From Siniperca chuatsi (Eukaryota; Chordata; Actinopteri; Centrarchiformes; Sinipercidae), in NCBI RefSeq assembly GCF_020085105.1, contig NC_058048.1, positions 7,312,862 through 7,376,861 on the forward strand: DNA of 64,000 nt, in the 5' to 3' direction. A program made the position numbers and the translations under genes. Position 1 is the first letter of the stretch, and each line of letters opens with the position of its first letter. Shown here one piece after another: positions 36,201-45,382 of this stretch. The notes under the pieces are model-generated. The model was given only the letters and a program-made list of their open reading frames with translations. It did no database searches and had not been told where the DNA came from.

Positions 36201-38616
36201 TTATCATTCCTGCAGTCCATACTGACTTTGAAGAGATCCCTTCCTAGCATGATTCCAATGTAGAGAGATGGGGGACAAAATCGACAGTCCTCATTCACTG
36301 AAAAAAGTAATTCTAGAGTTCAGCAGTCTGAATCAAGTGGGTATCAACCAAAGTTGTAGTCTTTTTAGTACAAAATTCCCTCTTTGCATTACTATTCTTC
36401 AGCCACAACTCACCAAGGAAATACTGTCTGGGAATTTTGCTCTAAAAAGACTAACTGTGGAAGATCCCCCCATGATTTGTCTAAGTCGGACTGCTGAAGC
36501 GTCATTAGTTACTGCTGAACTTAAGAATGAATGTTTGCACGGAACAAAGACTGTGGATTTTGTCCCCCATCACTTAATGTTACATTGAAATAGTTTCAGG
36601 AAGATATCTCTTCACGGCCAATATGGACAGGAGGAACAATCACAGTTTCCAGTGGTGGACAGTAACTAAGTACATTTACTTGAGTGCCGTACTTAAGTAC
36701 AATTTTGAAGAATTTGAGTATTTCCATGTTATGCTACTTTATACTTCTACTCCACTCAGATAAAGATTTTACATAAAAAACATATCATACGGTTGTAAAC
36801 CTTTAACACATTGTTGAAGATTGGACCAGTGGTTCCCAACCTTTTTGTCTTGTGACCTCTTATATTAAAAGCACTGTCAAGTTGGGGCCTGTTGTCACGT
36901 TTCAGATGACTGTGAGTTGTTTGCAGTTCCACCAAAGGGACATTTCCCCTTTAAACTTCTCACATGGTGTCATTTAAATAACAGTTCAAGACCCAAAGAG
37001 GGAAAATCATCCAATATTTAATAAACTAAGCAAACATTTGAGAAAAGTTCAAAAAATGAATACAGATTTGTTTAGAAGAACTTTGTTTCTTGTCTTCTTC
37101 CCTCTCCCATTAATCATCTTGCAACCCCTCAGACTTATTTTGTGACCATTTGGAGGGCCCTGGCCCTCAGTTGGGAACCACTGGACTAAACTAGCTAACT
37201 GTATATAAATTAGTTAAACATAGCTCCACCTCGAGCAACAGTACAGCTACAGTAAAATGCTGCTTACACATTGATGCATCAGAATTAAAAATCTAATGTA
37301 ATATAAAATAATATATGAGTCACTTTTACTTTTGATACTTAAAGTACATTTTGCTTATAATACGTCTGTACTTTTACTTAAGTAGGACTTTGAATGCAGG
37401 ACTGTTACTTCACATGACAATAAAAACCATAAGTACCCATGCGAGTATTGGACGAAGACAGACAGACAAAAATGTGAATCTATCCTTTAAAACAGAATTG
37501 TTATTCTGCTTATTCTAAATACAGGAAGTGGTAAAGAGCCTGAATGAAACCGTCATGGTAGCAGCAGTGACAGAGGCTGCACCTGCAGAAACAGTAGTAG
37601 TGGAGGAACCCATTCCACTAAAACAGCAGATTATTGATCCTGTTTCAACAACAGAAGAAGAATCCATCCCAACAGCAGCATCCCCTCTGCCTGTCGCAGT
37701 AACAGAAGAACCAAAACTAGCAGAATATGCGTCTTCTGAGGAGGACACCATCACTAAATCAGAGGAGGCTTCAGTATCTGTAGAGGAAGACATTTCGGAG
37801 TCCACCATAGAGATTACCCACAAAGAGCCAGAGATGGTACAGTCCAGTCCCGTGGAAGATGTCAGATCATCAGTTGAGACAGATGTTCAGGACATTTCTC
37901 CAGCAACGGATGCTGAAACATCTCTAACCAAGACAACATCAGAAGCGCCAACCATCATAGATACAGCAGCAGAGGAGACTCATGTTTCTGAGGAACTTGT
38001 TTCAGAAACAGCTCCATTATCCGTAGCAGTGGAGGAGCTCATCTCCTTTGAAAACACAGCCAGTCCACTGCTGGATGTGCCTATCCAAGTCCAGACTTTT
38101 CTAGATTTGGGCCTTGATCCACTGCTAGACTCACTTGAAGATACAATGCCAGTACTGAAGCCAGTCTCAACACAAGAACCAGAACAAGAGGACCAAACCA
38201 CAGCACTCCCAGTAAAGCCTGAGGACAACCTGGAGCCTGCTGTTCCTCTACAGCCTGAGCCGGAGGTTTTAGCCCCAGTAGCAGCTTCCACAGAGGGGAA
38301 TGTAGCGGAGGAGGCAGGTCCGGAGGGAGCCGAGGACCTTGAGGCAGAGATGAATGACGAGGTACGCATCAGTTTTTAATCTTACAGCAAAGATTTATTA
38401 ATGCCGGCATGATTATGGAATCAAATTTATTATGTAATAAGATTGTATTGTATGTAACAATGGCCGTCTTGTTTCCTTTAATATAACGCCTTTTGTTTTC
38501 CACCCACACATTTTTTCCACCTGTAGGTCCTGGATGATGTGGATCTGGACAATTTTGACCTGGAAGATATCGACACCACAGATGTCAACCTGGATGACGA
38601 TTTCTTGAGCGAATGA
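24907..38616 (+). CDS. copb2: Coatomer subunit beta-prime (COPI coat), 22 exons, 1160 aa
   Basis: Beta'-COP, part of the COPI coat that carries cargo from Golgi to ER and within the Golgi. Exons: 24907-24909 (ATG only), 25591-25728, 25890-25976, 26805-26931, 27099-27247, 27723-27869, 28688-28787, 28899-29041, 29695-29894, 30714-30824, 31429-31517, 31630-31736, 31818-31961, 32288-32418, 32697-32904, 33236-33346, 34820-35034, 35148-35240, 35538-35718, 35973-36044, 37525-38361, 38527-38616. All borders are GT-AG and phases join without a stop. Residues 1-300 form the first WD40 propeller, about 300-600 the second, about 600-830 the alpha-solenoid. The dilysine-binding positions known from yeast align as Arg17, Lys19, Arg61, Asp100 and Asp119, all present. 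The tail keeps the conserved acidic [14 protein letters not shown] end. The oddity is exon 21 (see separate entry). Confidence 0.97.
27250..27295 (+). repeat. (CA)n directly after the copb2 exon 5 donor site
   Basis: The donor is aag/gtacacac, so the CA tract begins at intron position +3 and runs about 45 bp. Intronic CA repeats are known binding sites for hnRNP L, a splicing regulator, so this tract may modulate exon 5 inclusion. Confidence 0.9.
30843..31341. mobile_element. MITE in copb2 intron 10
   Basis: The left part reads aaaggaatagttcaacattt, with 'gagaattagatgagaaga' further in. The right part carries the inverse tactcatctaactctcgcc and mirrored 'gctaagctaagctaa' and 'gccaggctagctg' words. 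It is a common teleost inverted-repeat element without coding capacity. The right terminus is truncated, because the inverse of the first 40 bp is missing. A rearranged second copy lies at 61440-62840. Confidence 0.75.
33838..34400 (+). repeat. Teleost dispersed repeat (gctaacatgct family) in copb2 intron 16
   Basis: It starts with reiterated 'gctaacatctgcat' and 'gctaacatgct' words and continues through 'gatgtcattagttttgtagg', 'acaattcatcctgagtggat' and 'tgttgagctatttcagtctg'. It ends near 'gccatccctgaagccacgcc', 'gctagcagggctaaaaac'. This ordered series is a familiar multi-copy fish element, and a fragment also lies at 4970-5140. It accounts for much of the largest mid-gene intron. No coding capacity. 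Confidence 0.65.
36653..37425. mobile_element. Non-autonomous element in copb2 intron 20, split by a second one
   Basis: The left end reads 'ggtggacagtaactaagtac', followed by 'ttatgctactttatacttct'. The right end has the related inverted motifs 'gatacttaaagtacattttg' and 'tgtacttttacttaagtag'. Another copy of the right half is at 48640-48915, ending acttcttccacca. The element is interrupted at 36826-37184 by a different inverted-repeat element. Confidence 0.7.
36826..37184. mobile_element. Inner MITE nested within the intron 20 element
   Basis: It is bounded by ccagtggttcccaac (36826-36840) and its exact inverse gttgggaaccactgg (37170-37184). The roughly 360-bp element has no coding frame. 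It sits within sequence that belongs to the outer element on both sides, so it inserted later. A truncated relative of its right end is at 56369-56436. Confidence 0.8.
37525..38361 (+). CDS. copb2: copb2 exon 21: expanded acidic, disordered insert (279 codons)
   Basis: This exon covers residues 853-1131, between the conserved solenoid end ([10 protein letters not shown]) and the conserved acidic tail. It is one uninterrupted 837-nt frame, in phase with both neighbours. The residues are mostly Glu, Val, Thr, Ser, Pro and Ala with few Lys and almost no aromatics, so it should be disordered and strongly acidic. Human COPB2 has only a few dozen residues here. A clathrin-box-like LISFE occurs at residues 1024-1028 (38038-38052), and [14 protein letters not shown] a little later. 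The Ser-rich frames on the opposite strand are shadows. Confidence 0.85.
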
Positions 38617-38780
38617 ATAGGAAGAGAAATCTTTTTTGTTTTTTCAGTGACCAAAGAACACAAAGGGCTGTTTTCCAGGACAGTCATATGCTGTCAACAG
38701 CTTGAAATGCCTGTAAATTGGTGGTACTGTAGGATTAAAATTGTTCAAAGTACACCTACAAGAGAGCAGGTTTAACCTCA

Positions 38781-38786
38781 AATAAA
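38781..38786 (+). terminator. copb2: Proximal poly(A) signal of copb2
   Basis: aataaa lies 165 bp after the stop codon. A further signal at 39592-39597 would give a 3' UTR of about 1 kb, so alternative polyadenylation is possible. Confidence 0.55.
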
Positions 38787-39591
38787 GCCACAGCCTTGAT
38801 TAACCATTCTGACGTGTCCAGGCTGAGTTTAAACCATATCTGGGAGACCAAACCAATGCCGTGGCCTTCTGTAGTAAAAGAAACCAAGGGTAGATTGAAA
38901 GGGACAAAAATGTGTTAAAGGGGAAATACTGTAGGGATAAGGAATAGAAAGGCATGTATATGGTTTGAGCTGGATATTATCACTGGCTGCAATGTATCCC
39001 ACTATTTCCAGACAGTTGTTGGTGACCTTTTTTACACTACACATACTACTACACATTACTCTCAGTACCTCTTCCTCATACAGTAGAACACCACTGTTGA
39101 CCAGGGTGTTATCCCAGCCATTGAGGAATTCTTCAAGTTTGAATATTGCGTTCATTCTTGATGTGAAATGTAACAATTTATTTTCTCTTAACATTCATGC
39201 TGGATCAGAGCAGTATTTTTGAATTTTAACTGGGACAAGGCTGTCTGTATCTTCCAACTGCCATGATTTTTATAAATAGTATGTATTCAAAAATGTTTTG
39301 GACAAGTCCCCTATTTGGTTATATTCAATGTTTTTATTATCTCTCCGTTGTTGATGTCCTAATAGTTTGGTGCAGAATTACTTCTCAAAGCTAGTATAAA
39401 CATATACTGCCGTTTTTCCTTTATTAAATAAACTGATGTAACAGAAACCTACTGTTGATTTCATATGTGCCTTACATTTGTGCTTTTGTTTTTCTCCTTT
39501 TCATTTTTGTAAAAAGATGGATGGTATTGTGTATGGTAGTGTATAACTGGACATGAAAAGTGAACTTAATAAGCATATATCAATAAAGTCT

Positions 39592-39597
39592 TCCATG
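39592..39597 (+). terminator. copb2: Distal poly(A) signal of copb2
   Basis: aataaa is followed by a T-rich stretch (gtcttccatgttttcc). It lies only 54 bp before the opposing mrps22 signal. Confidence 0.6.
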
Positions 39598-39651
39598 TTT
39601 TCCAGGCCTCAAGTTATTTTACTCCAACAACACATCACAAGTACAAAGAAC

Positions 39652-39657
39652 TTTATT
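39652..39657 (-). terminator. mrps22: Poly(A) signal of mrps22
   Basis: tttatt on the plus strand is AATAAA on the minus strand, 345 bp downstream of the mrps22 stop codon. It faces the copb2 distal signal. Confidence 0.6.
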
Positions 39658-40001
39658 TTGTTATGTACATCATTTGATTTAACACATCAGGTTTGACTCA
39701 GAGGTCCAAATGAAATACACATACAGACAATAAGAGCATTTTACTACAATTTCTCTACATGGATAAATGACAAACTCTGTGCATCTTAAAAGTTTCAAAG
39801 CTAATTCTTCAAGTCCATGGCTGTGAAGTGTATAGCTTTCCTTTCAGTCAAGGAGCATGTTACTCTAAGACCCAATAAGTGAAAGAACAGAGAGTGGTCG
39901 TATTTTACATATGGGAAGCCATTTTCAGTCCGTTCCTCTGGTAATGGGTACCATTCCTCATTGTGGATGAATTTGTATATTTCTATCTAGGAGTGGGCCA
40001 G

Positions 40002-40923
40002 TCAGGCAGCGGAGTTCTTAGCAGCCGTCTGTTCATATGCCTGCAGGGCCAGCTCAATGTAGCCCGACCTCTGGGACTCCTTCTGGGCATAGATCTGCAA
40101 GAACATGGGTCAGAGATCAGCAAAATGGAGGAGAGAAAGGTCACCCCAGTTACTAAGTTAAAAAAAATCTAAAAAGTAAAATCACAGTATTACTTGTTTC
40201 AGTGGCAGACTAATAAAACACAACTACGTATGTGCTGCACAATCAAGCATGACTAAATAAGAGGCCTTGCGTGATAGTGACTGTAGCAGACAGACACACA
40301 CCCGTGTCTCCTGCAGCTAACCTTTCATATTTAATGGCTGTCATTCTCAATGCCCCTCCCCACCGCTTCAAGGCCGATGGGCTGCGAGCACTAATAAGAC
40401 CTGATGTGTCCTGGGCTCGGCCCCGCAGTTCCCACGCTGGAGACAAACCCAAACCTCTCACACGGGAAACCTTAGATGAGACGGCCTTGACTTGACCTCT
40501 CAAGAGCTACACTGACTCCTGATTCACTCTAATACCTGAGGGACACAATTTATATGACCTGGACAATTTCTGGATCAAATGGCAATACATAATATACACA
40601 TACTGTAGCAAAGTGAATAGAAGTGTAAAATACAACTACAAGTGATCAGATATTTCCTGTCAAGGTTGAGTTGTTCTCACCTTAAGCAGGTCGGTGCCAG
40701 TGGTCTGCTGGGTGGCAGCATCCTGAGCTGACTCACTGTGGGGGTGGACCATGTGGAACAGAGACACTAGGCTCACTGCATCCTGGAGCCTGGAAACACA
40801 CATGCTGGGAGCTTAGGTCACAGCTCTTTGCCAGTAGTTACAGTGACTGCTGTGACTTAGCCTGAACATCAATTACAAAAACAGTCTCTCATACCTCTAT
40901 TAACCATGCATGCACTCATCACT

Positions 40924-40963
<40 letters not shown>

Positions 40964-43900
40964 GCTCTCTCTTCAGCATGTCCACTATAAGCCCGTCCAC
41001 TCTGCGAGCGTTGAGCAGGTACCAGGTCATGCCCCCAAAATGTCTGGTGGAGCGAAGCAGGTCATATTTGCCGTGCTTGTCCAGGTCCTCATAGGTGGCT
41101 GCATGTACCTAGACACGAGGCACATCGAATGATCCCAACTTCACTGGATGTTGTAGATACTCAGCACAATTCTCTTCACATTAAATTTATAAACTTCCAA
41201 TCCACTCTTGTTCCATTTTACACTCCATATCAAGTTACCCAATGAAAATATAGAAACGGTCTGAGGAAATTTCATGGTTTAACAGGCTATATACCGTCTA
41301 CAGATTTCAGTGCAGTTGGTGATCAGGTCAAAATAACAGGAAAATCAATGTCATCTTACCCTGATGTATTCTGACGAGTCTGGTTCAAATTGGACCAGAC
41401 ACAGGTCCAACACATCCTCATGACGGTCCTGGGAAAACACCATCTAATAGAGAGACATGTATAAATGGGTATAAAAATGTGAAAATGAAAGCCTCTAGAC
41501 ACTCACTGGACACCCACACAAGTGTTTTCACTCATTTTGCCTAAACAGACCTCGTCTCAGGACTGTATTGGTGTGCACAGATCTCACATGACCACCCCCA
41601 CACCCCCACTCCCTTGTCAAGGAAGACAATTTACAGCTTTATCATTGGGTGTGTTGACGTGCACATTAATGTCCCAGTAATTACTAGGTTTTTGGGGTAT
41701 TCTATTTGTCTGTGTGCATGTGAACATCAAATTCTGGTTTCAGAAACCTGTATTGGCTCTTATCCAAGTTCAGAGAAACCTGAATATGCTAGATGGAGTA
41801 CTATCGTGACACCTTAACCAGCTGTTTGATCATTGTCTGCCATGCCGTGCCAGTGCAGCCTCAACTCAACTCACATAGTGTTACTCAATATAACAAAGGA
41901 CACATGAGGACACAGATGCACGCACATGTGGGTGACACGATACACATTACTGCCAATGGTTTCACATAATTCCACTGATCTACAGAGACTCTGTAGTGTG
42001 GACAAAGGAAATGCAGGAGCTGCTCATAGCCACAAAAAGTAGGCCTTTTTCAGAGAAACCATTTTGACATAGGAAAAGCACAGATGTTACTAATAACATA
42101 ACAACGGCTGAATTCCATTTATCTGCTTCAGTTTCAGGGTCCTGGTATTGTGCATGCTGAATCACTGTCACACTGCCATGGCTTACTGGGACATTTGAAT
42201 AGAACAGAGCCATTGTGAGCAAGAAAGCTACAGAAAAACCTAGAACAGTAGATGTATAATTATTAAATCTTTTAGAAAATGTTCCTGATTTCTCTTTGTT
42301 AAATTGGAGGTAGCATTTCAAAGTCAGGAGTGCAGTTTTTTTGTATACTACCTTCAAAAACAGTCAATGACAATTAGTATAGAGTATGTACTGTATACAA
42401 TTAGAAAGTGCCCAACATAACAGTACAGTTTGCTATTCACGTCTTGAAACATTCATCAGATACAATAAGTGGACTCTGAAAACAATATAAATGTATACAA
42501 AGCTCAGCATGTGTACAGGATTAGCATTATTTAAAGCCAATTAACTTTGTAGGTGAAATGGGCTGAAGAAAGGGAGAAACTAAAAGTGTAGAGGAAAGAA
42601 AGAAAGAGCTGGGGGAGACAGGGTAACACTAATTTAATAATTTAGAAATTATGTCATCAAGTGTTTCACCCCCAAATATAGGAATCGATATCAACTCCAC
42701 AAATCTGCTGGGCTCTAGTTCCTCACAGGCAAAGACAAAGTTTCATTGTTATTTGTTTTTACTTTAATCCTAGTCCTTATGTCACCACAGTAGTCATCAG
42801 AGATCTGCTAAGTATAACTACAGGAGGGTGCATGCGAGGATAAGAATAACATCTAATGATCATCAGACATTGCCATTTTCTACCTTGAGGTTCTCCTCCT
42901 TGAAGATGAGAGGTGCTGTGAGTTTGCGTCCGTCCTTGGGGAAGTAGACCTGAATGAGCCGGTCTCTCTCCTCCCAGGTCGCCTTCCTAAGGGTCCCGCT
43001 GGGCTCCCGTACAACAATGAACCTCTCCTGGGGGGGTTCAAAGCATATACAGTGTGTATAGGGATATATTTGATCAAAGTCCTGAGTCCATTAACAAAGT
43101 AAAAGAAATTAGTTTCATTGAACTAAATTGAAAACTTTTGGATTTATTATATAAGCTGGAATCAAAGGTAGAAACAAAGATAAGATCAATTGAATTGTAC
43201 ATGAAACATAAAAGCACTGGTGACCTATTAGCACATAAATCTGTGTGAAATCACCAAAAAAAAGCAGTTACATTTATTTTCCAATTTAAAATAGTTGTAT
43301 TTTGTAATAGCACCCTAAAATTACCCACTTAAAAAAGTAAATAATGCAAGATATGTGAACTACACTGCTTTCTAACCAGACAATAATATGTTAAGTCTGA
43401 ATGGTCTTCTTCAGGCAACATTTGTTGGTCTTTTAATCTGACCTTGGCTTATGTTAATGCTATAGAACCTACACTGACTCATTAATTGTACTGTGGCATG
43501 CAGCAAGCCCCCAGTTCACCCATCTGACCCCCTGTTAAACACATGCACACAAAATCAAACACCATGTGCCTACCCTGTGTGGGATGTTGTAGGTGATGTC
43601 AGTGAATACATATTTGGCTGTGTCCATGCCATCCAGGATCTTGTCCTCAGATAGCACATCGTTGATGGGCTTCCTCTCTGACAGGACAGGGGGCATCTGC
43701 AGCAGCTTCTTAGCCTGCTCTTTGGCTAACTCGACCGCCTGGAAACACACACAAGAGATTGGGTGAAACAGGTGTTATTGTGACACCTGTTTGTGATTGA
43801 AAGGGGTTATTATGATATATTTAAACTGGCACCCGCTCCAGTTGCTCATCAGTCATGAGTTTATATGTGGGCGGCTTCAGCTCCTGTTTAATGGGTCGGA

Positions 43901-44826
43901 ACACTTTCTGCAGGTCCAGGCCTGTTATCCTGGTGAGGATGTCCTGCACAGCTGGATCTGTGAACTGGGGCTTTGCATTGTCTGGGACGGCTGGAGAAAA
44001 AGTTACACTAGTTAACCACTTGTATAAACTACAGGTCCATAAAAGTAAGCACTCAAAGTTAACTATCTAGCTAATTTCAAATTGGCTATTGTTTGCTGTT
44101 AAAGCTACAGTGTATAGTCATGACTAGAGTGTAACTATAACAAGTTAGCTTTACAAGAGATCTAATACATGTTTTTTATAAGAGTAGTAAAAGAACACAG
44201 ACCAGACTCTTTACAAATATTGCCATGTTTGACTATACAGTTTGGTTCTTTCCGTATCGACAAAATCTGTAGCAATAGCTGGTTTCTCACAAGATCTTTC
44301 AAAATTCATACAGCTACCCTCTTCAATAAGTAATGCAATTTGTGCACCAAGCAACACGTCTTGTGATTAAAACTCAACTTTCATAATTCGATTGTAAAGT
44401 TAACGCTGTCGGCAGCTAGCGCTATGAACCATTAATATTACACAGCTGCAAACACTTTGTTGACTATCGTAATGCCGACTTCACAGAAATACTCTAATTA
44501 TTTGTAAAATATATTAAACATTCTTCTACAGGGTCTATATCTTTGCCAAAAGGCAATGTAATCTTAAACTGGCCGATTTGTTAAGAGAGTTTGACACTAG
44601 CACGGAAAAGTATTGAGGCTAGCGAAACACGCTACAAGGTCAGCGTTATAGTTAAGAGAATAATTCAATTGCAATGATTTTCATTGCATTAAAACATACC
44701 GTTATCTTGTGTTCCACTACAAAGCATCCTGGCGCTACATCTGACCAACATGTGCTTGCTCTTTTGAACATTTTTCACCCGAGAGTGGCTCCGAAATAAG
44801 CACCGTGCCGTACCGAGCGCCGCCAT
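40002..44826 (-). CDS. mrps22: Mitochondrial ribosomal protein mS22 (8 exons, 341 aa)
   Basis: Metazoan-specific protein of the mitochondrial small ribosomal subunit, with no enzymatic activity. Exons on the minus strand: 44826-44700, 43990-43833, 43738-43574, 43027-42884, 41443-41360, 41108-40963, 40789-40681, 40094-40002. All have GT-AG borders and compatible phases. The start [11 protein letters not shown] was chosen because no acidic residue occurs before position 41 while Arg, Lys and Ser are frequent, as in a mitochondrial targeting sequence. An in-frame upstream Met (44934) would add a stretch that does not look like one. Family blocks: [60 protein letters not shown] and the end [13 protein letters not shown]. 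Human MRPS22 is about 360 aa, so the length is normal. Confidence 0.96.
40926..40958 (+). repeat. (CA)n, i.e. (GT)n just after the mrps22 exon 6 donor
   Basis: On the minus strand the donor reads ct/gtgagtgtgtgtg, so the GT tract starts within a few bases of the splice site. Compare copb2 exon 5. Confidence 0.9.
41461..42860. other. mrps22 intron 4, no gene inside
   Basis: About 1.4 kb of AT-rich intron. Open frames of up to 125 codons (minus 42357-41980) show no family resemblance. Confidence 0.5.
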
Positions 44827-44910
44827 GTTTGTTATTACCTCATCGAAGCGACCTGACCTTTCACCTTTCAGTTCAACAGCCAAGCAGTGATGGGATATGT
44901 AGTGTGTTTT
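44827..44910 (-). promoter_or_regulatory. mrps22: mrps22 promoter: ZNF143-type and YY1-type motifs
   Basis: On the minus strand ACTACATATCCCATCACTGC (44903-44884) closely fits the ZNF143/Staf site (ACTACAnnTCCCAnnnTGC) found in TATA-less promoters of nuclear-encoded mitochondrial genes. The start codon lies in aacATGGCGGCG, a YY1 core in its usual place at the 5' end. Together they mark a short TATA-less promoter within about 80 bp of the ATG. Confidence 0.7.
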
Positions 44911-45368
44911 CGTGTGCACACATAGCCTATACATTACATTTGTTTATTTTCCTTCCCGACGGCCTGTCATGGGCCATTTTATTAACAGTGTAATAGACAA
45001 AACAAGCAAACCAAGAAGAAAAAGACTTGGTTTTCAGTGCTGCTCTGCATTTTTATCTGTGGCAACGTTGCTTTAACATTAGAAAAGCAAACATTTTCCT
45101 ATGTAATAAATAAAAGAAAGTTCACAGACCCATATCACTGAAAAAGAACATAGATAACTGTAAAATAACAATAGAAATATTTTAAAAGGCCATTATAATA
45201 TTTGATCTTTAAAAAGTACTTGGGAAATTTTTGTATCGACATGATTTTGTTTTGGGCCAGCTTCCTGTAGGCCTAGTTCCTTGGTAATTGGAACTCACTT
45301 ACAATGAAATAATAGTATAGTATAAGAATACAAAATCTCTAAAAGAAATCAATTGACATGTATTTTGA

Positions 45369-45382
45369 TCACCAGGTGGCGC
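45369..45382 (+). promoter_or_regulatory. CTCF-like motif
   Basis: tcaccaggtggcgc matches 13 of 14 positions of the CTCF core CCASYAGRKGGCRS. It lies about 540 bp upstream of the mrps22 start. Confidence 0.4.

Noticed and set aside
37515..38369. Ser-rich minus-strand frames of 102 and 129 codons opposite copb2 exon 21
   Set aside because: Shadows of the Glu/Thr/Ala-rich coding exon on the other strand.
44827..44934. Upstream in-frame Met for mrps22 at 44934
   Set aside because: It would overlap the ZNF143-type promoter motif, and the added residues include acidic ones atypical of a mitochondrial presequence.
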